64,000 bases of DNA from Microbulbifer hainanensis (lineage in GTDB: Bacteria > Pseudomonadota > Gammaproteobacteria > Pseudomonadales > Cellvibrionaceae), in NCBI RefSeq assembly GCF_014904735.1, contig NZ_JACZCR010000031.1:186001-250000 (forward strand), in the 5' to 3' direction. A program made the translations under genes and the position numbers. Shown here piece after piece: positions 17,589 through 25,246 of the stretch. Position 1 is the stretch's first letter; each line of letters starts with the position of its first letter. The notes beneath the pieces are model-generated. The model saw nothing but the letters and a program-made list of their open reading frames with translations, did no database searches and was not told where the DNA came from.

Positions 17589-18850
17589 AGATTGTCGAGA
17601 ACCTGATCGCAGCCGGCGACGCCGCGCGCGCCGAACGGGTATTGAACGCCTGCGTGCACTGCGGCTTTTGCACCGCCACTTGCCCGACCTACTTACTGGA
17701 AGGCAATGAACTGGACAGTCCGCGCGGGCGCATATACCTGATGAAGGAAATGCTGGAGACGGGGTCCGCCAGTGCGGTGACCCGCACCCATCTCGACCGC
17801 TGCCTGACCTGCCGGAGTTGCGAGACGACCTGTCCTTCCGGGGTGGAGTACCACAAGTTACTTACAGTGGGTCGCGATACCGTCGAGCGACTGGCACCGC
17901 GACCGGGGACGCAGCGGATTGTGCGCAGCGCGCTGAGCAACCTGATGTTGTCACCGCGGCTGCTGGGTTTTCTGTTCGCAGCTGGCCGGCTCGTCGCGCC
18001 GCTGCTGCCATCTGCGTTGCGACGCACATATTTTCCACCGCAACGCTCTTCTACTGCAGGCACTTACCGAAAGATTTCCCGCAAGTTCCCCGAGAGCGAT
18101 GCTACAGGCGGCGCGGTGGTACTGGTGCGCGGCTGCGTGCAACCGATGCTGCGGCCGGATATCGATGGTGCGCTACAGCGAATTCTCGAACACTTCGGGG
18201 TGCCGGTGAGCCTGTCCGCGGCTGCGAACTGTTGCGGCGCCGCCAGTTACCACACCAGTGGCGAAGAGCAGGCGCGTGAACTGGCGCGCCGCCAGATCGA
18301 TTACTGGTGGCAGTTGGCCGAGACCACACCACTGCGCGCGATCGTATCCACGGCATCGGGATGCGGCGTGCACCTGCGCGACTATCCGCTGCTGCTCGCC
18401 GATGATCCGGAATACAGGGACAAGGCCGCGGAACTCGCACAGCTGGTGCGGGATCCGGTCGAGTTACTCGATGGATTGCTGGCGCAGCGGCCGCTCGACT
18501 TGGCTGCGCCGGACAAAAAAGCCAAGGTGGTATTCCACTGTCCCTGTACGCTGCAGCACGGTCTGGGACTGAGTGGCCGGGTAGAGCAGTTGTTGCACTC
18601 GCTGGGCGTTGAAGTGCCGGCAGTGCGGGACAGCCATCTATGCTGCGGCTCCGCCGGTACCTATTCGGTGCTGCAACCTGAGCGCGCCAAATCCCTGCGT
18701 GGGAAAAAGCTGCAGTCGCTGCAAGAGTCCAATCCCGACCTGCTGCTCACCGCCAATATCGGTTGCCTGTTGCACCTGCAGGGGGGCACCGAGACCCCGG
18801 TGCGTCACTGGCTGGAATACGTTGCCGATTTCCTGCCGCACGCTTCGTAA
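17579..18850 (+). CDS. glcF: GlcF-like iron-sulphur subunit
   Basis: A 423-residue iron-sulphur protein with two [4Fe-4S] ferredoxin motifs near the N-terminus (CVHCGFCTATCPTY and CLTCRSCETTCPSG) and two CCG domains (NCCGAASYH and LCCGSAGTYS). This is the GlcF arrangement for moving electrons from GlcDE to quinones. Start is GTG 17579, within the end of glcE. A 122-bp stretch without gene follows before the inverted-repeat element at 18973. Confidence 0.9.
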   Translation: MQVKIVENLIAAGDAARAERVLNACVHCGFCTATCPTYLLEGNELDSPRGRIYLMKEMLETGSASAVTRTHLDRCLTCRSCETTCPSGVEYHKLLTVGRDTVERLAPRPGTQRIVRSALSNLMLSPRLLGFLFAAGRLVAPLLPSALRRTYFPPQRSSTAGTYRKISRKFPESDATGGAVVLVRGCVQPMLRPDIDGALQRILEHFGVPVSLSAAANCCGAASYHTSGEEQARELARRQIDYWWQLAETTPLRAIVSTASGCGVHLRDYPLLLADDPEYRDKAAELAQLVRDPVELLDGLLAQRPLDLAAPDKKAKVVFHCPCTLQHGLGLSGRVEQLLHSLGVEVPAVRDSHLCCGSAGTYSVLQPERAKSLRGKKLQSLQESNPDLLLTANIGCLLHLQGGTETPVRHWLEYVADFLPHAS

Positions 18851-18972
18851 CTGTCGAATACCTCTCGCGGGCGATCCGTGCGCAGCAAATCGCATCGATC
18901 GGAACCGGGGCGCGGTTGCATGCGCGACCGGGAATCGCGTGATAGGGGATAGGGAAGGGTGGGTAATAGCCT

Positions 18973-19241
18973 AGGGCCTGTTCACACTAAATTCGATAGT
19001 CGCGTTGCCGCCCCAAAACGGGCCAGGCAAGGCGCGAGGAGCATGGTTTAGCGTGCTAAATGAGCGACGAGCAACGCGGCATGGCCCGTTTTGGGGCGCA
19101 ACCCGAAGGGACGGGGCCGTTTTTCCGCAATGCTGTGTTGTAGTTCGCTTATGTGGCCGGCCACACGGCGCTCACTACGCCTTGCCTTGCGAAAAATAAC
19201 GGCCGTCGTCGCGGCCATCGAATTTAGTGTGAGCAGGCCCT
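18973..19241. repeat. MITE-like element with 25-bp terminal inverted repeats
   Basis: A 269-bp non-coding element. The left end (18973-18997, beginning AGGGCCTGTTCACACTAA) and right end (19217-19241, ending TTAGTGTGAGCAGGCCCT) are inverted copies matching at 24 of 25 bases. Inside is a second inverted repeat, TTGCCGCCCCAAAACGGGCC against GGCCCGTTTTGGGGCGCAA, and a short perfect hairpin TTTAGC-GT-GCTAAA near its centre. The nested palindromes and lack of a credible ORF fit a miniature inverted-repeat transposable element or a folded intergenic repeat. No clear target-site duplication is visible. It separates glcF from murQ. Confidence 0.8.
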
Positions 19242-19292
19242 GGATTGGGCGAAAGCGAGCCGCGGGAATCAGCGGCTCGTAATTGCGGACGA

Positions 19293-20231
19293 TCAGCCAG
19301 CGCGGGAATTGGCCGCTTCGATATTCTGCAGCGCGAGGCGCAGGAAGCCATTGGCCTCCGCGAGCGCGCGCTCGGCGGCGTCGCTGTCCAGGCCGCTGAG
19401 AATGACCATGATGGCGAGCTTGGCATTGTGGTCGCACTCGCTGAGCACTCTGTCCGCTTCCTCGAGGGATGCACCGGTCGCTTCCATAACGATACTGCGG
19501 GTGCGGCTGATCAGTTTGGCGTTGGTGGCTTTGACATCGACCATCAGGTTATAAAAGACCTTGCCGAGCCGGATCATGCTCGCGGTGGTGAGCATGTTCA
19601 GCACCAGCTTCTGCGCGCTGCCCGCTTTCATACGCGTTGAGCCGGTCAGGATTTCCGGGCCGACTTCCGGCAGTATGGCGATATCCGCTTCGTCGGCGAT
19701 GGCTGCCGCCTTGTTGCAGGACAGGGCCACGGTTTTACAGCCGATTTCCCGTGCGTAGCGCAGCCCGCCGATAACGTAGGGGGTGCGGCCGCTGGCGGCG
19801 ATACCCACTACCACGTCCTCAGCGGTCAAATTGATCTTTTCCAGATCAGACCTGCCCAGCGCCGGATTGTCTTCGGCGCCTTCCTGGGCGCGATAGACTG
19901 CATCTTCGCCACCGGCGATCAGCGCCACCACCATATCCTCGCTCACGCCGTAGGTCGGCGGACATTCCACCGCGTCGAGTATACCCAGGCGGCCGCTGGT
20001 GCCGGCACCCATATAGATCAGTCGGCCACCCTGCTTGAAGGCGTCGACGATGACATCCACGGCCGCGGTGATCTGCGGCAACTGCCGGTGTACCGCCAGC
20101 GGCACTTCCCGATCTGCCTGATTGATTTTCTGCAAAATTTCTTCGGTCGGTAGCAGATCGATGTCGAGTGTATCCGGGTTGCGCGCTTCACTGGTGAGCG
20201 CGCTCAGTTCCTTGATTAGTTCGTCGTTCAT
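19293..20231 (-). CDS. murQ: N-acetylmuramic acid 6-phosphate etherase
   Basis: A 312-residue SIS-domain etherase that splits MurNAc-6-phosphate into GlcNAc-6-phosphate and D-lactate in the cytoplasm. Recognisable MurQ motifs are [21 protein letters not shown], here cited as residues around 75-95, and [10 protein letters not shown], which carries the second catalytic acid; [11 protein letters not shown] and [11 protein letters not shown] follow. Length is close to E. coli MurQ (298). It is the last gene of a minus-strand group after the kinase and symporter, separated from the kinase by about 88 bp. Product GlcNAc-6-P needs NagA/NagB, which are not in the window. Confidence 0.95.
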   Translation of the reverse strand: MNDELIKELSALTSEARNPDTLDIDLLPTEEILQKINQADREVPLAVHRQLPQITAAVDVIVDAFKQGGRLIYMGAGTSGRLGILDAVECPPTYGVSEDMVVALIAGGEDAVYRAQEGAEDNPALGRSDLEKINLTAEDVVVGIAASGRTPYVIGGLRYAREIGCKTVALSCNKAAAIADEADIAILPEVGPEILTGSTRMKAGSAQKLVLNMLTTASMIRLGKVFYNLMVDVKATNAKLISRTRSIVMEATGASLEEADRVLSECDHNAKLAIMVILSGLDSDAAERALAEANGFLRLALQNIEAANSRAG

Positions 20232-20319
20232 TTTCTTCCTTCTCAGCCTCTCTGAACCCTGCTGGGCAAGCTGTTAAATATTGACACTCTTCACTGCGAA
20301 TACTTTTTCAGCATTTCAC

Positions 20320-21201
20320 TCAGTACGCCGTCGACTCAATAGCGACTGAGTCGCGGGCGAGAATGCAGGCGCCGTCGAGGGAACTGCCCAAAGGCGGTAT
20401 CAACCGGCTCTGCAGGTCCTCGGCCAAATACGGCACCAATTTATCGGCCAGGCCGCCGAGCAGGGTGATGGGCAAATCGGTATCAGCCCACGCGCTGCGT
20501 ATCAGTCGCTCCACCTCGGCGACGGTTTTGCCGGCGATGTCCCGCGCCAGTGGGCAGGTACGCTGATGCTCAAACACCATGGGCGCAATTGCCGCATACT
20601 CGCGCGAGCCGGCCTGCTGTAGCCAGTGTAGGATCGCCGGGCGGTGATTCCCGACATGATGCATCACCTGCTGGCTCAGGGGTGTCTGCGGCGCACCGTG
20701 AATATCCAGTTCCCACAACAGCGCACGCACAGCGCTCTTGCCGATAGCGGCGCCGCTGCCTTCGTCACCCACCGCGAGGCCCCAGCCGCCGAATTGGCGG
20801 ATTTCACCATTGCGGTCGAGGCGCATGGCCACCGAACCGGTGCCAATGGCAGCCATGACCATCGGCAGGCCGGCGCCGGCGCCGACCAGCGACGTGCGTG
20901 CATCCGAAGTCACTGTAACCGCGGCGAATCCCATGGCTTCCAGATGGCCGCACAGGGTCCGGGCTGCAGACTCATTGCCGGCGCCGGCGACACCGCAGGC
21001 CAGGGCCACCCGATCGGCGCTGACTCCGGATGCCGCCAGCAGTTGGCTGCAGAGGCTGCCAATATTGGAAATAGCCTGCGGCAGATTCTGCGACAGCGAA
21101 CTGGGTCCGGCGCGCAATTCGATCGGCGGCCGGTTGTCGTCGACGAGGCGCGCCAGTGTCTTGGTGCCGCCGCCATCGATGCCGATATAGCAGTGGCTCA
21201 T
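20320..21201 (-). CDS. BadF/BadG-family amino-sugar kinase (MurK/NagK-like)
   Basis: A 293-residue ASKHA-fold kinase of the BadF/BadG/BcrA/BcrD family. The phosphate-1 motif is IGIDGGGTKTLARLVD at the N-terminus, with AIGTGSVAMRL and GGWGLAVGDEGSGAAIG in the middle. Members phosphorylate GlcNAc, and MurK of Clostridium acetobutylicum, of the same family, phosphorylates both GlcNAc and MurNAc at O6. Placed directly between murQ and a symporter, it most likely makes MurNAc-6-P for MurQ, replacing the PTS route of E. coli. It overlaps the symporter gene by 4 nt (ATGA). Confidence 0.88.
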   Translation of the reverse strand: MSHCYIGIDGGGTKTLARLVDDNRPPIELRAGPSSLSQNLPQAISNIGSLCSQLLAASGVSADRVALACGVAGAGNESAARTLCGHLEAMGFAAVTVTSDARTSLVGAGAGLPMVMAAIGTGSVAMRLDRNGEIRQFGGWGLAVGDEGSGAAIGKSAVRALLWELDIHGAPQTPLSQQVMHHVGNHRPAILHWLQQAGSREYAAIAPMVFEHQRTCPLARDIAGKTVAEVERLIRSAWADTDLPITLLGGLADKLVPYLAEDLQSRLIPPLGSSLDGACILARDSVAIESTAY

Positions 21202-22772
21202 GCACGGGCCCCGGCGAGCCCGCTGTCTGCGGTTTGCGCCGCCGGTTTACCCAGGCAACAGATGGTCAGTGAGACCAGTGTGCCCAGACACAGCTGCCAG
21301 GGAAACGCGACGCTGACCGGGTTCTCTTCGCCGGTGATCAGTCCGATCATCCAGGGTTGCTGTGCCAGGGTGACGAGGAAGCCGGCAATCAGTGCTGCCG
21401 TGACACTGGCGCCGTTACCGCGCCCGGTAAAGATGGCCGTGAAGAACACGCCCAACAGCCCGGAGTAGGCAAAGACCATGACGGAGAGCGCGAAGGTCAG
21501 CAGCGGCAGGTCACTGATCTGCTGCCAGAAATAACAGAGGATCGCCATGGCACTCAGCACCAGTCCGATCAGAAACATCGCCATGCGCCCTGCGGTGACA
21601 AAGTGCGCGGCCGGACGTTTAATGCCGCGGCAATCCAGCCAGGGGCGATAGATATCCTCGGTGAGGACACTCGCCATCGAGTTCAGGCTGGAATTCAGGG
21701 TGGACAGCGCCGCGGCAATCACACCGACGGTGACCAGGCCGCGCAGCCCCGCGGGCATTTCGTGCAGCACGTAGTGCATGAAGACGGTAACGTCGCCTCC
21801 GGCGGGCTGCTCCATGACAGTGCCACCCATCAATTCCGGGTGCTGGTAAAAGAGGTACAGGAGCAGGCCGATTCCCATAAATACCGCCATGATCGGCGCC
21901 ACCATCACAATGGACAGTGTCATGGCCCGGGCGCCCTCGCGGGCGTTCCTGCAGGTCAACAGTCGCTGGGTGACATCCTGATCCATCCCGAACGCGGCAA
22001 TATTTAACAGGACAAAGCCGGTGAAGGTGGCCCAGACAGTAAACGGGTCTCCCCAGGAAAAGCTGAAATCGACGAGTTCTAGCTTTGACGCCTGGTCCGC
22101 GCCGGGGCTGTCCAGTGTGGCAAGGATTGTCGGCAGGTCCGCGGGAATCTGCCAGAGCAGTACCGCTACAACCGAGAAGGCCGCCGCGAGATAGACGGCG
22201 CACTGCAGCACATCGCTCTGGATGACCGAGCGCACACCGCCAATGAATGTCTGTACCAGGCCCGCTGCTGTCAGCAGGAGGATGGCCAGCACCACATGAC
22301 CTGCGTCGATATCGTTGAAGATGATCATGGAGACGGCGATCGCCGCCATATAGAGACGGGCACCACTGGCAAAGACGCGGCCGAGCAGGTACATACCGCC
22401 GGCCTGGTTCTTGGCGGCACTGCCAAAACGCGACTGCAGCAGTTCGTAAACGGTGGTGACTTCCTGGGCGTAGAAACGTGGAATCAGGAAGCGGGCAACC
22501 ACACCGGCGGCGATCAGGGCGCCGAGATTGGTAAACAGGTAAGTGAGGTCACCACGGTAGCCGAGATCCGGTCCGCCGAGAAAGGTGGCCGCTGACTGGG
22601 TGGTGGCCAGGGTGGAGATGGCCACCATCCACATGGGCATACTGTTTTTGGCGAGAAAGTAATCGCGACTGTTACTGGCGCCCTGGCGGGAGAAAAGCCA
22701 GCCGCTGACAGCCAGAACCAGGCCGTAGAGGGCAAAAATGGTCCAGTCGATCGCTGTAAACTGTAACTCCAT
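21198..22772 (-). CDS. Sodium/solute symporter (SSS family)
   Basis: A 524-residue membrane protein with about 13 hydrophobic segments, of the SSS family (SGLT/NanT-like). The family start DWTIFALYGLVLAVSGWLFS and the DYFLAKNSMPMWMVAIS stretch are typical. It is the first gene of the minus-strand group symporter-kinase-MurQ and lies opposite a MurR/RpiR regulator, so an amino sugar such as MurNAc, anhydroMurNAc or a disaccharide is the likely cargo. No PTS component or AmpG-like permease is present in the window. Cargo is inferred from context only. Confidence 0.85.
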   Translation of the reverse strand: MELQFTAIDWTIFALYGLVLAVSGWLFSRQGASNSRDYFLAKNSMPMWMVAISTLATTQSAATFLGGPDLGYRGDLTYLFTNLGALIAAGVVARFLIPRFYAQEVTTVYELLQSRFGSAAKNQAGGMYLLGRVFASGARLYMAAIAVSMIIFNDIDAGHVVLAILLLTAAGLVQTFIGGVRSVIQSDVLQCAVYLAAAFSVVAVLLWQIPADLPTILATLDSPGADQASKLELVDFSFSWGDPFTVWATFTGFVLLNIAAFGMDQDVTQRLLTCRNAREGARAMTLSIVMVAPIMAVFMGIGLLLYLFYQHPELMGGTVMEQPAGGDVTVFMHYVLHEMPAGLRGLVTVGVIAAALSTLNSSLNSMASVLTEDIYRPWLDCRGIKRPAAHFVTAGRMAMFLIGLVLSAMAILCYFWQQISDLPLLTFALSVMVFAYSGLLGVFFTAIFTGRGNGASVTAALIAGFLVTLAQQPWMIGLITGEENPVSVAFPWQLCLGTLVSLTICCLGKPAAQTADSGLAGARA

Positions 22773-22792
22773 GGATATCCGTCCGCGTTTGC

Positions 22793-22864
22793 TTGGTATG
22801 ATTTATTACGGCTATCGGTACTTAATTATTCCTCAAATTTTGATTGATTGGTATCATTTATTCC
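22793..22864. promoter_or_regulatory. Paired direct repeats, candidate MurR/RpiR operator
   Basis: In the 174-bp spacer between the divergent symporter and rpiR genes, TTGGTATGATTTATTAC (22793-22809) and TTGGTATCATTTATTCC (22848-22864) match at 15 of 17 positions, with starts 55 bp apart, about five helical turns. This spacing puts both copies on the same DNA face. The location suits autoregulation and control of the symporter-kinase-murQ group. No binding data; the assignment is by position and repetition. Confidence 0.55.
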
Positions 22865-22946
22865 TGGGTCGAGCAAAAAGTGCACGATTGGTGCGACAAT
22901 AAATTGCGTCGGCAGTAGGGAAACAAGTCTGTGAGAGAAGATCACT

Positions 22947-23813
22947 ATGGGATCAATTGCGAAAATCCGCGCCATGCGCGAGTCGATGTCTAACCACGAA
23001 CAGCGGATCGCGGATTTTTTGCTGGAGAACGTGGAGGCCGTGCGCAAACACTCATCCAAATCGCTTGCAGACAGTATCGGCGTCTCCCAATCCAGTGTGG
23101 TGAAGTTCAGCCAAAAACTCGGCTACAAGGGTTATTCGGATTTCAAGCTGTCCCTGACCGAATCCATGGCGCGCACAGCGCACCTGCCCAAGGCCATTCA
23201 CGGTGATATTTCCGTCGATGACGATATCACCACGGTTGGCCGAAAACTGATCGCCCACAAAGCCGTATCCCTCAATGAAACCCTCGGCGTAAACGGCGAA
23301 GCAGAGCTTATCCGTGCCGTTCAACTGCTGGCTGCGGCCGACCGTATCCTGGTGGCGGGCGTGGGGGCTTCTTCGCTGGTTGCGCGCGATTTCGCCTACA
23401 AACTGATGAAGCTGGGCAAGGCCGTGCTGGTAGAGAGCGACACGCACGTGCAGGTCGCCAACGCGGCGACTTTGAAGCAGGGCAGTGTGGTGTTGGCCAT
23501 TTCCGAGTCGGGATTGACCCAGGATGTGATTCGGGTGGCGGAGACCGGGTTGCAGCAGGGGGCCGACGTGATTTCCCTGACGCGTTTTTCGCGCAATCCG
23601 CTTATAGAGCTGGCGAGTGTCCGGTTGTTTTGTGTTGCCGACGAGGCTGGCGCCCGCAGTTCTTCCATCTTGGCGCGTACCGCCCAGCTGATGGTTACTG
23701 ACCTGCTGTTTATCCTTATGTCGCAGCGGGACGACCAGGCGCAGGACCTGTTTGAGCGCAGCCGTAACGCTGTCGAAGTGTTCCGCGGCGGGAGCCGGCG
23801 CAAGGGCGCCTGA
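22947..23813 (+). CDS. MurR/RpiR-family regulator (second copy)
   Basis: A 288-residue regulator with N-terminal HTH_6 (about 1-78) and C-terminal SIS domain (about 125-265, with LVAGVGASSLVARDFAYKL). The recognition region GVSQSSVVKFSQKLGYKGY is identical to the first regulator at 1931-2722. It is transcribed away from the symporter-kinase-murQ genes, the usual position of a local repressor such as MurR that responds to MurNAc-6-P. ATG 22947 has GAGA upstream. The regulator probably binds the paired repeats in front of it. Confidence 0.9.
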   Translation: MGSIAKIRAMRESMSNHEQRIADFLLENVEAVRKHSSKSLADSIGVSQSSVVKFSQKLGYKGYSDFKLSLTESMARTAHLPKAIHGDISVDDDITTVGRKLIAHKAVSLNETLGVNGEAELIRAVQLLAAADRILVAGVGASSLVARDFAYKLMKLGKAVLVESDTHVQVANAATLKQGSVVLAISESGLTQDVIRVAETGLQQGADVISLTRFSRNPLIELASVRLFCVADEAGARSSSILARTAQLMVTDLLFILMSQRDDQAQDLFERSRNAVEVFRGGSRRKGA

Positions 23814-24101
23814 TGCGTCGCCGCGCAAACCGGCCAGCAATCCCCCTCAATTACTAATTGGTACAAAGTTGCAGCTTATCGGGGCTGCAAGTTTTATTCG
23901 CCAGTGGCTATTGAATTCGCTCTTTAGGAATAATATATTCGTAAAGCCTCTTCTTTTTGTGATTAATATTTCCTTGGAAATAGATTGCGGCAGGAAGGGC
24001 GCAGGCTGGTCGAACGCGACGCTTGTACTGTTGCCTCGATTCCGCCTTTTCACCTTGTAGCTTCCAATTCCGGATTCCCCTTCCGATAGAGAATTGGTTT
24101 T

Positions 24102-24128
24102 GAGGGGGCGTTAGCCCCCTCGATTTTC
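24102..24128 (+). terminator. Probable intrinsic terminator
   Basis: GAGGGGGC-GTTA-GCCCCCTC is a perfect 8-bp stem followed by GATTTTC. It lies 289 bp after the rpiR stop, in a 477-bp stretch (23814-24290) where I see no gene. The T-run is short, so strength is uncertain. Confidence 0.5.
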
Positions 24129-24220
24129 TATCTTCCCCCAGTCCCACGTTACCGCCCATTACCCGTCCCGGTTGTTCCTCCTGTGGCAACATTCCTTCAT
24201 GTGATCTCCGTAGCGATTTC

Positions 24221-24241
24221 CGCAAAAAGAATATTTTTGCG
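24221..24241. promoter_or_regulatory. Perfect 21-bp palindrome before nuclease gene
   Basis: CGCAAAAA-GAATA-TTTTTGCG is a perfect 8+8 bp inverted repeat about 50 nt upstream of the secreted nuclease start. It could be an operator, or a hairpin near the promoter. Nothing else in the segment identifies the binding protein. Confidence 0.4.
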
Positions 24242-24290
24242 CCAAAAGGTTGTGTACGATCGTGCCATTCAAAAATGGGGGATCACTTGA

Positions 24291-24839
24291 ATGGTTAATA
24301 AGAAACTCTCCGGATATTTGCTGCTGCTTTTATTCATTTTCTGTGGCGAGGCCTGGAGCAGCGATTACGATCGATCGGAATGGCTGCCGCGCTGGTCCGA
24401 TAGTGACGGCAACTGTCGGGACACCCGTCACGAGCTGCTGTTGAGGTATTCCCTGGGACCGGTGACTTTTACCCGCGCCAACCAGTGCAAGGTTGCGACC
24501 GGCCTGTGGCTGGATCCCTATACGGGTAATTTTTACTTCAAGGCTTCAGACCTGGATGTGGAGCACATAGTGCCACTGAAATGGGCCTTCGATCACGGCG
24601 GTGCCTACTGGCCGCGCGAGCGCAAGCGGCAATTCGCCGAGGACCCCGACAACCTGTGGCTGGTAGACGACGGGCGCAACCAGAGCAAAGGTGACAAGGG
24701 CCCCGACCAGTGGATGCCGCCCTATAAACCGGTTGCACGAATTTATGTACAGTGTTTTATGGCGATCGTGGAGAAATATGGCCTGCAGCCGACGCTGGCG
24801 GAATCCCAGCGGTTCCAGTCACTGGCGCATGAGACATAG
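24291..24839 (+). CDS. Secreted HNH-family nuclease (DUF1524)
   Basis: A 182-residue protein with a signal peptide (hydrophobic residues 8-20, cleavage near AWS-SD). The body matches the DUF1524/HNH fold: DLDVEHIVPLKWAFDHGG gives the DxEH metal-binding strand and NLWLVDDGRNQSKGDKGPDQW the helix with conserved N, R and K. Two cysteines before the core may form a disulphide outside the cytoplasm. It probably degrades extracellular or periplasmic DNA, for nutrition or competition. ATG 24291 is preceded by GGGGATC. A small exported protein follows 105 bp later. Confidence 0.82.
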   Translation: MVNKKLSGYLLLLLFIFCGEAWSSDYDRSEWLPRWSDSDGNCRDTRHELLLRYSLGPVTFTRANQCKVATGLWLDPYTGNFYFKASDLDVEHIVPLKWAFDHGGAYWPRERKRQFAEDPDNLWLVDDGRNQSKGDKGPDQWMPPYKPVARIYVQCFMAIVEKYGLQPTLAESQRFQSLAHET

Positions 24840-24944
24840 ATGCTCGGCTGAAAAACTGCCCGGGCCGATAGGGTGATGGAGGATAAGCGCGCCAGCTGCT
24901 GCTACGCTTAATGGGAATCAGTCGATGAATGTGCGGGTGACGTT

Positions 24945-25244
24945 ATGTGGCAGTGGTTGCTGGCCGCAAATTTGCTGATGCCTGTCTCCTATGCCGGCGA
25001 GACCATCACCATCGGTCCGCCCCAGGGAGCGGGACCCAGTCCCTCCCTGAGCTTTTGTCAGCAGCGATTCTACGAGGAGGACGATGGTCGCCTGTTGTGC
25101 AACTGGGCAGTCAATTTCAACTTTGCCTGTTTCGTATCTTACCCGTCCAACAAGGTGCTTCAGGCCGGTTCCAAGCTCTCGGAGCCGGAAGTGGTCGGTG
25201 AGTGCGATAACGGCGAACCGATCATCAAACTGTTGCACTACTGA
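24945..25244 (+). CDS. Small exported protein of unknown function
   Basis: A 99-residue ORF with an N-terminal signal (MWQWLLAANLLMPVSYA, cleavage near YAG) and a short mature part with four cysteines (in SFCQQRF, RLLCNW, FACFV and GECDNG), suggesting two disulphides. I recognise no family. It lies on the same strand as the secreted nuclease, 105 bp downstream, and converges with the histidine kinase gene 2 nt away. A role with the nuclease, for example as accessory or immunity protein, is only a possibility. Confidence 0.55.
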   Translation: MWQWLLAANLLMPVSYAGETITIGPPQGAGPSPSLSFCQQRFYEEDDGRLLCNWAVNFNFACFVSYPSNKVLQAGSKLSEPEVVGECDNGEPIIKLLHY

Positions 25245-25246
25245 TT

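Noticed and set aside
19005..19282. Short ORFs inside the inverted-repeat element
   Set aside because: They follow the palindromic arms, differ on both strands and lack start signals.
23908..24225. 105-codon minus-strand ORF after the second rpiR gene
   Set aside because: No ribosome site, biased composition, and it spans the terminator hairpin at 24102-24128.
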